Positions 7,318-17,072 of a DNA stretch of 64,000 nt are shown piece by piece. Made by a program: the position numbers and the translations under genes. This DNA is from Nocardioides sp. SYSU D00065 (GTDB taxonomy: Bacteria; Actinomycetota; Actinomycetes; Propionibacteriales; Nocardioidaceae). Below the pieces are notes generated by a model, which saw nothing but the letters and a program-made list of their open reading frames with translations, was not told where the DNA came from and did not search any database. How positions within the stretch are numbered: position 1 is the stretch's first letter; every line of letters starts with the position of its first letter. The stretch covers positions 1,612,001 through 1,676,000 of the forward strand of contig NZ_JAFMSX010000001.1 in NCBI RefSeq assembly GCF_017916425.1, given 5' to 3'.

Positions 7318-9018
7318 CTAGCGCCGCACCGCGCGGCAGGCGGCGGGCACCGGCTCGTTCCCCTGCTGCTGGCACGTGTCGAACGCCGCAAGCTTCGCCA
7401 TCAGCGCCGCAACGTCGTCGCGCCGCTTCGCGCTGGCGACCTGGTTGCGCGCCTCGTACGGGCTGCGCCGGTAGTCGTAGTACTCGTAGCCCCACGTGGT
7501 GCGCCCCGGCCGCGGGTCGAGGTCGAAGCGGGCCAGCAGCGCGGTTCGGCTCCGGACCGCGGTGTACGACGGGATCCGGTCGAGCTCGGTGCCGGTGAAG
7601 GCCGCGTCGGGATCGCCGCCGGTCAGCGTCTGCTGGGTGTGCTCGAGGAAGGCGTACGACGAGCGCACCAGCGACGGATCGGTGAGGGTGGGCACCAGCG
7701 AGACACCGCTGCGGTAGGGCGCGGGCACGAGCCCGGCGAGCTCCTCGAACGTCGGGGCGAGGTCGATGTTGCTGGTGACCTCGCGCCGTGCCCCCGGCAC
7801 GACGCCCGGCCCGGTGACGAGCAGCGGCACCCGCACGTCGGTGTCGTACGGCGTCCCCTTGCCGCGGCCGAGCCCGTTCTGGCCGAGGTGGAACCCGTTG
7901 TCGGACGTCAGCACGACGTACGTCTCCGGGCCGACGGTGCGCAGGATCCGCGCGAGCAGCCGGTCGGCCGACTGCACCATCCGCGCGCGGTCGCGGAGGT
8001 CACGGACGGCGACGGCGGCCGGCAGCGAGCCGGCGGTGTTCCAGGCCCGCCCGCGCCGGCCGTCGGGCAGCCGGGGACGGTTGTCGGCCGGGGCGTCGCC
8101 GAAGCCGGGCAGGTCCGCCACGGTGAGCTTGCTGCAGGCGACGCGGCCACAGGAGCGCTCACCCGCGCGGTCGCGGAACATCGGCGGGAAGAGGGGGTCG
8201 CCGGGGTAGTAGCCCTGGGCCTGCGAGCGGTTGTGGGGCGCGTACAGCGCGACCTCGAGGAAGTACGGCGCGTCCGCCGCCTCGCCCCGGCGCAGGAAGT
8301 CCAGGGCGAGGTCGCCGATGACCGTGCCGGCGTAGGCGCGGTCCTTCGCCGCAGCGCTCGCCCCGGCCGGCGGTGCCGGGTGCTCGCGCACGCGCAGCCG
8401 CTGGTCGGTGACGGACGTGCTGGCGAAGCCCCAGCCGTCGTAGGCCGAGCCGAAGACGGCGTCGAACGTCGTCCACCCCGGCACGAGCGGCGGCAGCGCC
8501 CGGCCCGGCACCCACTCGTACTCGTTGAGGAACTTCCCGACGAAGCCGGTGTGGTAGCCCGCCTGCTGCAGCCGCACGTTGAAGGCACGCTCGGGGTTGC
8601 CGTGCGTGTCGTAGGCCGGCCAGCCGCCGAGCGTCGAGGTGCCCTCGCGGGAGATGTTGGTGCGGACGCCGGTCTGGTGGGGGTACTGGCCGGTGAAGAA
8701 GCTCGAGCGCGACACGCAGCACAGCGAGTCGGTGACGAAGGAGTGCGGATAGCTCGCACCCGTGCGCCGCATCGTCTGCGCCGAGCGCATCGTCTGGACG
8801 AGGTCCATGGAGAAGTCGTCGAGCATCACCACGACGATGTTGGGCCGCCGGGCGCTGGTGCCGGCCGGCTCACGCTCCGCGACCGCGGCCGCGGTGCTCG
8901 TCGTACGCGCGGGGCGCACGTCGCCGCGCCGGTCCGAGCCCGCGCTCGACCCGCAGGCGACGCAGGTCATCAGCGCGAGCAGGCACAGGCCGGCCCAGGC
9001 TGTCTTGAAGTGGTGCAC
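7318..9018 (-). CDS. Exported sulfatase-family lipoprotein
   Basis: A 566-aa alkaline-phosphatase-superfamily hydrolase. GTG 9018 is the chosen start: it is preceded by GGGGGA and followed by a signal peptide ending in a lipobox-like CVAC (Cys22). Metal-site residues appear in NIVVVMLDDFS and later TSDNGFHLGQ. The sulfatase signature is CCVSRSSFFTGQYPHQTG at about residues 100-117, where Cys100 would be the formylglycine precursor. The usual CxPxR or CxAxR motif here has Val at the third position, which is unusual. Overall layout resembles glucosamine-6-sulfatase-like enzymes, so the likely substrate is a sulfated glycan outside the cell; this is inference. It lies just upstream of pabA on the same strand with a 15-bp gap. 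Confidence 0.82.
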   Translation of the reverse strand: MHHFKTAWAGLCLLALMTCVACGSSAGSDRRGDVRPARTTSTAAAVAEREPAGTSARRPNIVVVMLDDFSMDLVQTMRSAQTMRRTGASYPHSFVTDSLCCVSRSSFFTGQYPHQTGVRTNISREGTSTLGGWPAYDTHGNPERAFNVRLQQAGYHTGFVGKFLNEYEWVPGRALPPLVPGWTTFDAVFGSAYDGWGFASTSVTDQRLRVREHPAPPAGASAAAKDRAYAGTVIGDLALDFLRRGEAADAPYFLEVALYAPHNRSQAQGYYPGDPLFPPMFRDRAGERSCGRVACSKLTVADLPGFGDAPADNRPRLPDGRRGRAWNTAGSLPAAVAVRDLRDRARMVQSADRLLARILRTVGPETYVVLTSDNGFHLGQNGLGRGKGTPYDTDVRVPLLVTGPGVVPGARREVTSNIDLAPTFEELAGLVPAPYRSGVSLVPTLTDPSLVRSSYAFLEHTQQTLTGGDPDAAFTGTELDRIPSYTAVRSRTALLARFDLDPRPGRTTWGYEYYDYRRSPYEARNQVASAKRRDDVAALMAKLAAFDTCQQQGNEPVPAACRAVRR

Positions 9019-9146
9019 GTGTCCCCCGTCGTGTCCCCCGATGGCTACCCACAGTGACGCCGTGGCCCGCCGATCGGTTGCCTGCCACGCCGAACCAGTG
9101 TCTCCCGTGTCGCGCGCGGGCGCACCCGGGTTGGGCGGATCTGCCG

Positions 9147-11036
9147 TCAGGCGAGCAGGTCGCGCACGGCGGCGTGCAGCAGGTCGTAGCCGTTCTCGGT
9201 GAGGATCGACTCGGCGTGGAACTGGATGCCGCGGTAGTGCGGGCCGACCACGGCGTGGACGTCGCCGGTCGCCTCGTCGGCCTCGACGCGCACCCCGTCC
9301 GGCAGGGCGCCGTCGGGCACCCGGCCCACGAAGGTGTTGTAGAAGCCGACCCGCTCGGTGCGGCCCTCGAGCCGGACCGGCGACTGGGTGCCCTGGAAGA
9401 CGACGTCCTTGTAGGTGAGCTCCAGCCCCAGGCGCTGGCACAGCGTCTGGTGGCCGAGGCAGACCGCGAGGAAGGGCCGCTCGGCGGCGAGCAGGTCGTC
9501 GACGGCGCGCCGGAAGGCGGCGATCTTGGGGTGGTCGCCCTCGCGCGGGTCGCCGGGTCCCGGACCGACGATCACGAGGTCGGCGCCGTCGAAGGCCTCC
9601 GGTGCGTAGTCCTCGTGCCGCACCACCCGCGAGGTCATGCCCAGGACGCCGAGGACGTGGACCAGCATGTTCACGAAGTCGTCCTCGCCGTGCAGGATCA
9701 CCACGGACTTGCCGGCCAGCCGGGCGTCGGCGGGCTCGCCCGCCTGGTCGGTGAGCCAGAAGCGGGAGAGCCGCTGGTTGCGCGACCCGAGCGCCAGCAC
9801 GACGTCCTCGTCGCGTGCCAGCTCGGCGATGTCGGCGCCGTCGGAGGTCGCCCCGGGCGCGAGCCCGAAAGCGCTCAGGATGCCGCCGGCCTTGGCCCGC
9901 GTCTCGGCGACCTCGTAGTCGGGGTCGGAGTCGCGCACGAGCGTCGCGCCGGCGGTCACCTTGAGCTCACCGGCGGGCGAGACGTCGGCGGTGCGGATGA
10001 GGATGGGGCTGTCCATCGTCGGCGTGCCGTCGGGCGAGCGACCGAACAGCGCGAGTGCCGCGCCGTAGTAGCCGCGGCCCTCGGGCTCGTAGTCGGCGAT
10101 CAGCCGGCAGGCGTTCTCCACCGGCGCGCCGGTCACCGTCGCGGCGTACATCGTGTCGCGCAGGATCTCGCGGTGGTCGCGGTCGGACCGGCCGGCCAGG
10201 AGGTACTCGGTGTGGATCAGGTGCGTCATCGGCTTGAGGAACGGGCCGAGCACTTGGCCGCCCTCGTGGCAGATGTCGCACATCATCTTGAGCTCCTCGT
10301 CGACGACCATGAAGAGCTCGAAGATCTCCTTCTCGTCGGCGAGGAACTCCAGGAGCCGCTGCTTGAGGTCGTCGCCGTGGCCGGCCACCCGGAACGTCCC
10401 GGAGATGGGGTTCATCCGGACGTCGCCCGAGCGCACCGACACGTGCCGCTCGGGGCTGGCGCCGATGAGGAACCGCTCACCGGTGAAGAAGCAGAAGGTC
10501 CAGTAGGCGCCGCGCTCGTGCTCCAGCAGCCGGCGCAGCACGGTCAGCGCCTTCTCGGCGTCCCAGTCGGCGAGCACCGCGCGGTAGTGCCGCCCGATCA
10601 CGAGGTTGGCACCCTCGCCCTGGCCGATCTCGTCGCGGATGATCGACTCGACGACCGCTGCGTAGTCCTCGTCGCTGGTCGCGAACCCGCCGCGGTCGGC
10701 GAGCTCGACCGGTACGTCGGGCAGCGCGGCGAGCAGGTCGTCGACCGGCACCTCGTGCTCGGCCTCGATGTCGACCACCGTCAACGGCGTGCCGTCGTCG
10801 ATGGCGGCGAAACCGCGCTCGCGGACCTGCCGGAACGGGACGGCGACCAGGCGGTCGGCGCTGCGGCCGGGCTCGGGCGCCCCGGTCTCGAGCGGGATGT
10901 CGAGCAGGCTCGCCACCTCGTGCGGCGTGCCACCGATCAATCCGGCGGTGGGCGCGGCCTTGCGCCGGATGACCGCCCACGCGCCGTACCCCTGGATCTG
11001 CTCCAGGAGGTCGGTGACGGGTGGGGTCTGGGTCAT
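9147..11036 (-). CDS. Fused TrpE/TrpG-type synthase, PhzE-like subfamily (anthranilate or ADIC synthase)
   Basis: A 629-aa fusion. Residues about 1-420 form a chorismate-utilising domain (GASPERHVSV, MNPISGTFR, DICHEGGQVLGPFLKPMTHL, TVTGAPVENACRLI, EGRGYYGAALALF). Residues about 435-629 form a class I glutamine amidotransferase (VGPGPGDPREGDHP, AVCLGHQTLCQRL, IQFHAESILTENG). The domain order and the PVENAC / EGRGYYG motifs resemble PhzE, which makes 2-amino-2-deoxyisochorismate, and the single-chain actinobacterial anthranilate synthases, rather than classical TrpE with its GAPKVRAM motif. The product could be anthranilate or ADIC. No phenazine or tryptophan genes flank it. ATG 11036 is preferred over GTG 11042. 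Confidence 0.82.
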   Translation of the reverse strand: MTQTPPVTDLLEQIQGYGAWAVIRRKAAPTAGLIGGTPHEVASLLDIPLETGAPEPGRSADRLVAVPFRQVRERGFAAIDDGTPLTVVDIEAEHEVPVDDLLAALPDVPVELADRGGFATSDEDYAAVVESIIRDEIGQGEGANLVIGRHYRAVLADWDAEKALTVLRRLLEHERGAYWTFCFFTGERFLIGASPERHVSVRSGDVRMNPISGTFRVAGHGDDLKQRLLEFLADEKEIFELFMVVDEELKMMCDICHEGGQVLGPFLKPMTHLIHTEYLLAGRSDRDHREILRDTMYAATVTGAPVENACRLIADYEPEGRGYYGAALALFGRSPDGTPTMDSPILIRTADVSPAGELKVTAGATLVRDSDPDYEVAETRAKAGGILSAFGLAPGATSDGADIAELARDEDVVLALGSRNQRLSRFWLTDQAGEPADARLAGKSVVILHGEDDFVNMLVHVLGVLGMTSRVVRHEDYAPEAFDGADLVIVGPGPGDPREGDHPKIAAFRRAVDDLLAAERPFLAVCLGHQTLCQRLGLELTYKDVVFQGTQSPVRLEGRTERVGFYNTFVGRVPDGALPDGVRVEADEATGDVHAVVGPHYRGIQFHAESILTENGYDLLHAAVRDLLA

Positions 11037-11090
11037 GGGCACGACCCTACGGCGGCGTGGCCGCCGCCCGGACGGTCGTCTCAGGCGGGA

Positions 11091-12170
11091 TCAGTCCAGC
11101 TGCGTCGCGATCCACTCCTGCAGCCCGGCGACGCCGTCGCGCAGGGAGACCCTGGGCTGCCAGTCCAGCTGCCTCACGGTGTCCTCCACCGTGCAGGAGG
11201 CGTGCCGGACGTCGCCGTCGCGGTACTGGCCGGTGACGTGCGGCTCGGGCGCCGAGTGGTAGCGCGCGATCTCGCGGGCCAGGTCGCCGATCGTGGTCCG
11301 CACGCCGCTGCCGACGTCGACCGTGCGCAGGTGGTCGGCAGGCTTGCGCGCGATCGCGGCGGCGAGCGCGCTGACGACGTCGTCGATGTAGACGAAGTCG
11401 CGAGTGATCTCGCCGTCCTCGTAGAGCGGGATCGACGTGCCCTCGCGGGCCAGCCGAGAGAACAGCGAGACGATGCCGGTGTAGGGGTTGGACAGCGACT
11501 GGCGCGGACCGTAGACGTTCTGCAGCCGCAAGATCGACAGCCGGGTGTCGTGCGAGCCGGTCCAGGCGGCCAGGATCTGCTCCTGCGCCAGCTTGGTGGC
11601 GCCGTAGACGTTGATCGGGTGGGGCTGGGTGCCCCGCACGGAGTTGGGCACGTGGGCGGCCCCCTCCCCGTGGTCCCAGGAGCCGGCCTCGAGCTGGGCG
11701 TGCGTGCGCAGGCCCGGCTGGAACGTGGTGCCGTCGGGGTTGCGCCACACCCCCTCGCCGTACACCGCGCGCGAGCTGGTCAGCACGAAGTGCCCGGGCA
11801 CGTGGCCGGCCCTGGTGAGCGCGTCGAGCAGCTGGGTCGTGCCGACCACGTTGACCATGCCGTGCCGGGTGCTCTCCGACAGCGACTGTGCCGTGCCGGT
11901 CTCGGCCGCCAGGTGCACGACGGTGTCCGGGCGCAGGTCGGCGACGACCGCGTCGAGGTCCTCTGCGCGGGTGACGTCGCCGACGCGCAGGTCGACCGAG
12001 TCCGGCAGGTCGGCTGGCGGCTCCGAGCCGGGGTGGACCTGGGGGTGCAGGTTGTCGAGGACGACCCAGCGCTCGGCGGAGTCCGCGAGCGCGCGGGCCA
12101 GCGTCGTGCCGATGAAGCCGGCGCCACCCGTGACGAGGACCCGGCCGCCGGCTCGCGAGGTAGAAGGCAC
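11091..12170 (-). CDS. NAD-dependent sugar epimerase/dehydratase
   Basis: An extended short-chain dehydrogenase of 359 aa from GTG 12170. The Rossmann motif GGAGFIGTTLA is near the N-terminus, HLAAETGTAQS follows strand 4, SSRAVYGEG carries the catalytic Ser region, and YGATKLAQEQ has the YxxxK pair. RLQNVYGPRQ and DFVYIDDVV are typical of nucleotide-sugar 4-epimerases and dehydratases. An insertion after SSRAVYGEG (about residues 133-175) resembles UDP-glucuronate/GlcNAc epimerase relatives. The probable role is making a sugar nucleotide for envelope glycans, consistent with the GH16-like lipoprotein upstream on the same strand (78-bp gap). The exact substrate is unknown. Confidence 0.82.
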   Translation of the reverse strand: MPSTSRAGGRVLVTGGAGFIGTTLARALADSAERWVVLDNLHPQVHPGSEPPADLPDSVDLRVGDVTRAEDLDAVVADLRPDTVVHLAAETGTAQSLSESTRHGMVNVVGTTQLLDALTRAGHVPGHFVLTSSRAVYGEGVWRNPDGTTFQPGLRTHAQLEAGSWDHGEGAAHVPNSVRGTQPHPINVYGATKLAQEQILAAWTGSHDTRLSILRLQNVYGPRQSLSNPYTGIVSLFSRLAREGTSIPLYEDGEITRDFVYIDDVVSALAAAIARKPADHLRTVDVGSGVRTTIGDLAREIARYHSAPEPHVTGQYRDGDVRHASCTVEDTVRQLDWQPRVSLRDGVAGLQEWIATQLD

Positions 12171-12248
12171 GGCCCGCAGCCTAGGAGACGGACGCCCGCG
12201 ACCCGCCGCACCGGTCGCCCGAGCCGCCTTCACCTCCCCGGGCCGACC

Positions 12249-13100
12249 TCAGCTGGCAGCGGTCGGGTACTTCACCTGCACGGTGATCCAGTCGACCAGC
12301 ATGCTGTGGCGGGTCCCGCCCGGGACCGCGTCGGCGGCGTCGACGTCCTTGTTCGACAGCCGCAGGTGGAAGGGCACCGTGTTGCCGGGGACCCGGCGCG
12401 GGTCCCGGGTCGTGGCCACTGTGTAGGGCCGGTGGCCCGAGCCGTCCTGCGCGTGGAACTGGACCCGATCGCCACCGACGGTGAACTCGGCGTGGTACTC
12501 CCAGAACGACTCCCAGGGCTTCGCCCCGGCGGGGAAGGTGTGCCCGACCGGCCAGAGCTCCGCGGACATGCCGGCCGCCTCGCACTCGTTGACGGCGTTG
12601 TCGGCCGTCTCGTCGTAGCAGATGTGCGAGCCGAGCTGCGCGCCCGCCGGCTTGAGCGGGCCGTAGCTCTCGATGACGTCGATCTCGCGGGGGTCGGCGG
12701 CGTTGGGGTGCTGCACCCACAACGCCGCGTAGTTGCTCCCGGTGTCCGGCATCAGGAGGCTCGTCGAGACCCGCACCTGCGTGCCTGGGGGCAGCACCCA
12801 GCCGGGAGTGGAGCGGAGCTGGGCGAGGTGGCCCACCTCGAGCTGGCCGAGGCCGTTCTGCGCGGCTCCGTTCCAGCCCGGCATGTGGTGCCACTCCTCC
12901 GGCCACGCCCCGGCCGCGCCGTCGAAGGAGTCGGAGAAGAGGGTCTGCCACTCCGGGGCGGGCGTGGGCCGCGCGACGTCGCCGCGCGACGGGGGCGCCG
13001 GTGTGGGCCCGGCCCCGGGGATTGCGCACGCCGCTGACCCGCTCACGAGCACGAGCGCCGCGGCCAACATGCCGACACGTCGACGCGCGAGCCCGGACAT
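12249..13100 (-). CDS. GH16-like secreted lipoprotein (concanavalin-A-like glycosidase fold)
   Basis: 283 aa with a lipoprotein signal peptide (ARRRVGMLAAALVLVSGSAAC, Cys25) and a Pro-rich linker (residues 29-48). A beta-jelly-roll domain follows that begins WQTLFSDSFDG. The GH16 catalytic signature ExDxxE is present as EIDVIE (Glu139, Asp141, Glu144), so nucleophile and acid/base are retained. Additional aromatic residues such as HHMPGWNG and ALWVQHP fit a glycan cleft. Relatives cleave beta-1,3 or beta-1,3-1,4 glucans, agarose or carrageenan; the substrate cannot be predicted. Being lipid-anchored and next to glycan-building genes, it may trim or remodel the cell's own polysaccharide, or be a foraging enzyme. 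Confidence 0.82.
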   Translation of the reverse strand: MSGLARRRVGMLAAALVLVSGSAACAIPGAGPTPAPPSRGDVARPTPAPEWQTLFSDSFDGAAGAWPEEWHHMPGWNGAAQNGLGQLEVGHLAQLRSTPGWVLPPGTQVRVSTSLLMPDTGSNYAALWVQHPNAADPREIDVIESYGPLKPAGAQLGSHICYDETADNAVNECEAAGMSAELWPVGHTFPAGAKPWESFWEYHAEFTVGGDRVQFHAQDGSGHRPYTVATTRDPRRVPGNTVPFHLRLSNKDVDAADAVPGGTRHSMLVDWITVQVKYPTAAS

Positions 13101-13179
13101 GTGCCTCCCCAGGACGGTCGTGGTGGACGGGTGCGTGTGCGGCGGACAATACGTGCCGGCGGCAAGCTCTCGCTCGAGG

Positions 13180-15357
<2,178 letters not shown>

Positions 15358-15449
15358 ACCTGCTCCTCATCCCCCAGCACCGCTGCCCTCGCTCCCGCGG
15401 GCAGACGGTCAAGAATACCGGCGGGCACCGACGGCGCCCACTTGCCGGC

Positions 15450-16205
15450 TCACCCTCGGGACAGGAAGGCGGTCATCGCCGCGCGGGCCTCGTCGCTGGC
15501 GAAGAGCCGCGCGCTGGTCGCCGCCATCTTCTCGCCCAGGTTGTCGATGCGCGCCACCAGCTCGCGGTTGAGGATCCGCTTGGACTCGCGCAGCCCCTGG
15601 GCTGCGCCGGTCGCCAGGCTCGCGCAGGTGCGGGCGACCTCGGCGTCGAGCCGGTCGGCCGGCACCGCCTTGGTGACCAGCCCGTACGCCGCCGCCTCCG
15701 CGCCGGTGAAGACCTCGCCGCCCAGCGTGGTCAGGGCCGCGGCGCGCGGAGTCATCCGGTGGTGGACGGTGAGGCTGATGATCGCCGCGGCGAGGCCGAG
15801 CTTGACCTCGGTGAGGGCGAACGTCGCGTCCTCGGCGCTGATGGCGACGTCGGCGGCGGCGATGATCCCGATGCCGCCGGCGCGCACGGCCCCGAGGTTC
15901 TTGGTCACCACGGGTTTGTCGAGCGTGACGATCAGCCGCTGCAGGTCGACGATGCGCCGCGCGCCCACCTCCATGCCCTCGGCCGTGGCCTCGGCCAGGT
16001 CGGCGCCCGAGCAGAACACCTTGCCCGAGCTCTCCACCAGCACGACGCGCACGGCGTCGTCGGCACCTGCCCGCTCGAGGTGGGCGGACAGCTCGGTGAC
16101 CAGCCGGCGGCTCAGGGCGTTGCGGTTGGCCGGGCTGTCCAGGGTGATCGTCGCTACGGCATCGGTGACGGCGTAGTGGACCAGCTCGGCGGGCGCATCG
16201 CTCAT
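15450..16205 (-). CDS. Enoyl-CoA hydratase/isomerase family protein
   Basis: A 251-aa crotonase-fold enzyme from ATG 16205. The first oxyanion-hole strand is KVFCSGADLAEA and the second is KNLGAVRAGGIGIIAAADV. The distal catalytic Glu is in FALTEVKLGLAAAI, while the proximal Glu position is not the usual AxGGGxEL sequence, so hydratase activity is uncertain. The C-terminal trimerisation helices include ARLFASDEARAAMTAFL. It probably works on an acyl-CoA in fatty acid or amino acid breakdown. It is on the same strand as the HelD gene (92-bp gap) and the methyltransferase gene, but functional linkage is not evident. Confidence 0.83.
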   Translation of the reverse strand: MSDAPAELVHYAVTDAVATITLDSPANRNALSRRLVTELSAHLERAGADDAVRVVLVESSGKVFCSGADLAEATAEGMEVGARRIVDLQRLIVTLDKPVVTKNLGAVRAGGIGIIAAADVAISAEDATFALTEVKLGLAAAIISLTVHHRMTPRAAALTTLGGEVFTGAEAAAYGLVTKAVPADRLDAEVARTCASLATGAAQGLRESKRILNRELVARIDNLGEKMAATSARLFASDEARAAMTAFLSRG

Positions 16206-16234
16206 GGCGGCCATCCTGCCGCCTCGCGAGCCGA

Positions 16235-16948
16235 TCAGCTCGCGGTGGGCACCCGCGCGGTCGCCGAGAAGCTGATCGGCATCGACCATTGGGTGTCGAG
16301 CCACCGCGTCTGCTCGACCACCGCCGCCAGCTCGGCGACCAGCACACCGGACGTCTCCCTGAGGGGCTGTCGCCCGTCGTCCGCAGTGCCGAGGATCCAC
16401 CGCAGGTGGCGCAGCAGCTCTGCGATCGTCCCCGCGCTGTCGTTCATCGGGCGGATCTCGGCGTCGACGAACCCGGCGCGGTCGAGAAGGTAGCGCAGTC
16501 CGTAGGCGGTGAACCGGTAGTAGTCGTGCGGAACCTCGTGCAAGTACCACGTCAGCGGCGCTGTGAGGATCAGCTTGCCGCCCGGACGTATCACGCGCGC
16601 GAACTCGTCGATGACTGCCCACGGCTCGGGCGTGTGCTCGAGGACCTGCGTGCAGACGACCGCGTCGAGAGCGTCATCCGCGAGTGGGAGGTCGTGGGCC
16701 GGGGCCACCACGTCGACAGGCACGTCGGGGACGTACGTCGTGTCACCCCAGTCGTTGGTGAGGTAGTCGAACTTGCCGAACAGCTCGCGATAGGGCGAGT
16801 CGCCGGACCCGACGTCAAGGATCCGGGCCCCGGCCGGGAGGTCGGCCAGAGCCTCCCGCAGGAACGTCACATGAGGACCTCTGGCCACGGGAGCCTCCTC
16901 GACGAAGCTCCGCAGGGCTTCGCTGGTCCCGCCCATGTCATCACCCAC
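16235..16948 (-). CDS. Class I SAM-dependent methyltransferase (Methyltransf_11 type)
   Basis: 237 aa. SAM motif I is ARILDVGSGDSPYRELFG, the acidic strand-2 end is NDWGDTTYVPDV, motif II is DALDAVVCTQVLEHTPEPW and motif III is RVIRPGGKLILTAPLTWYL. The EVPHDYYRFTAYGLRYLL segment is typical of methyltransferases found in glycan and lipid biosynthesis clusters. The start GTG 16948 is chosen because an AGGAGG site (16958-16963) lies 9 nt upstream; ATG 16936 and GTG 16972 are alternatives. It is divergent from the GT4 gene at 17073, sharing a 124-bp intergenic region, so it likely belongs to the surface-glycan cluster. Confidence 0.82.
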   Translation of the reverse strand: MGDDMGGTSEALRSFVEEAPVARGPHVTFLREALADLPAGARILDVGSGDSPYRELFGKFDYLTNDWGDTTYVPDVPVDVVAPAHDLPLADDALDAVVCTQVLEHTPEPWAVIDEFARVIRPGGKLILTAPLTWYLHEVPHDYYRFTAYGLRYLLDRAGFVDAEIRPMNDSAGTIAELLRHLRWILGTADDGRQPLRETSGVLVAELAAVVEQTRWLDTQWSMPISFSATARVPTAS

Positions 16949-17072
16949 GACCCCACTCCTCCTCTGGCCCACGCGGATCGGCGGCCGACGGATTCACCCT
17001 AGGGCGCTGGTCACGGCGCCACCATGCTGCAGAATGCGCAGTCGTGCCACCCACCGATGGAGAAGCTCGCTC

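Noticed and set aside
9054..13037. A very long plus-strand open frame of more than 1300 codons opposite the chorismate and epimerase genes
   Set aside because: Its product is rich in His, Arg, Gly and Val without any recognisable domain, and it is exactly antisense to well-supported genes. Stop codons are rare in this GC-rich DNA, so this is a shadow.
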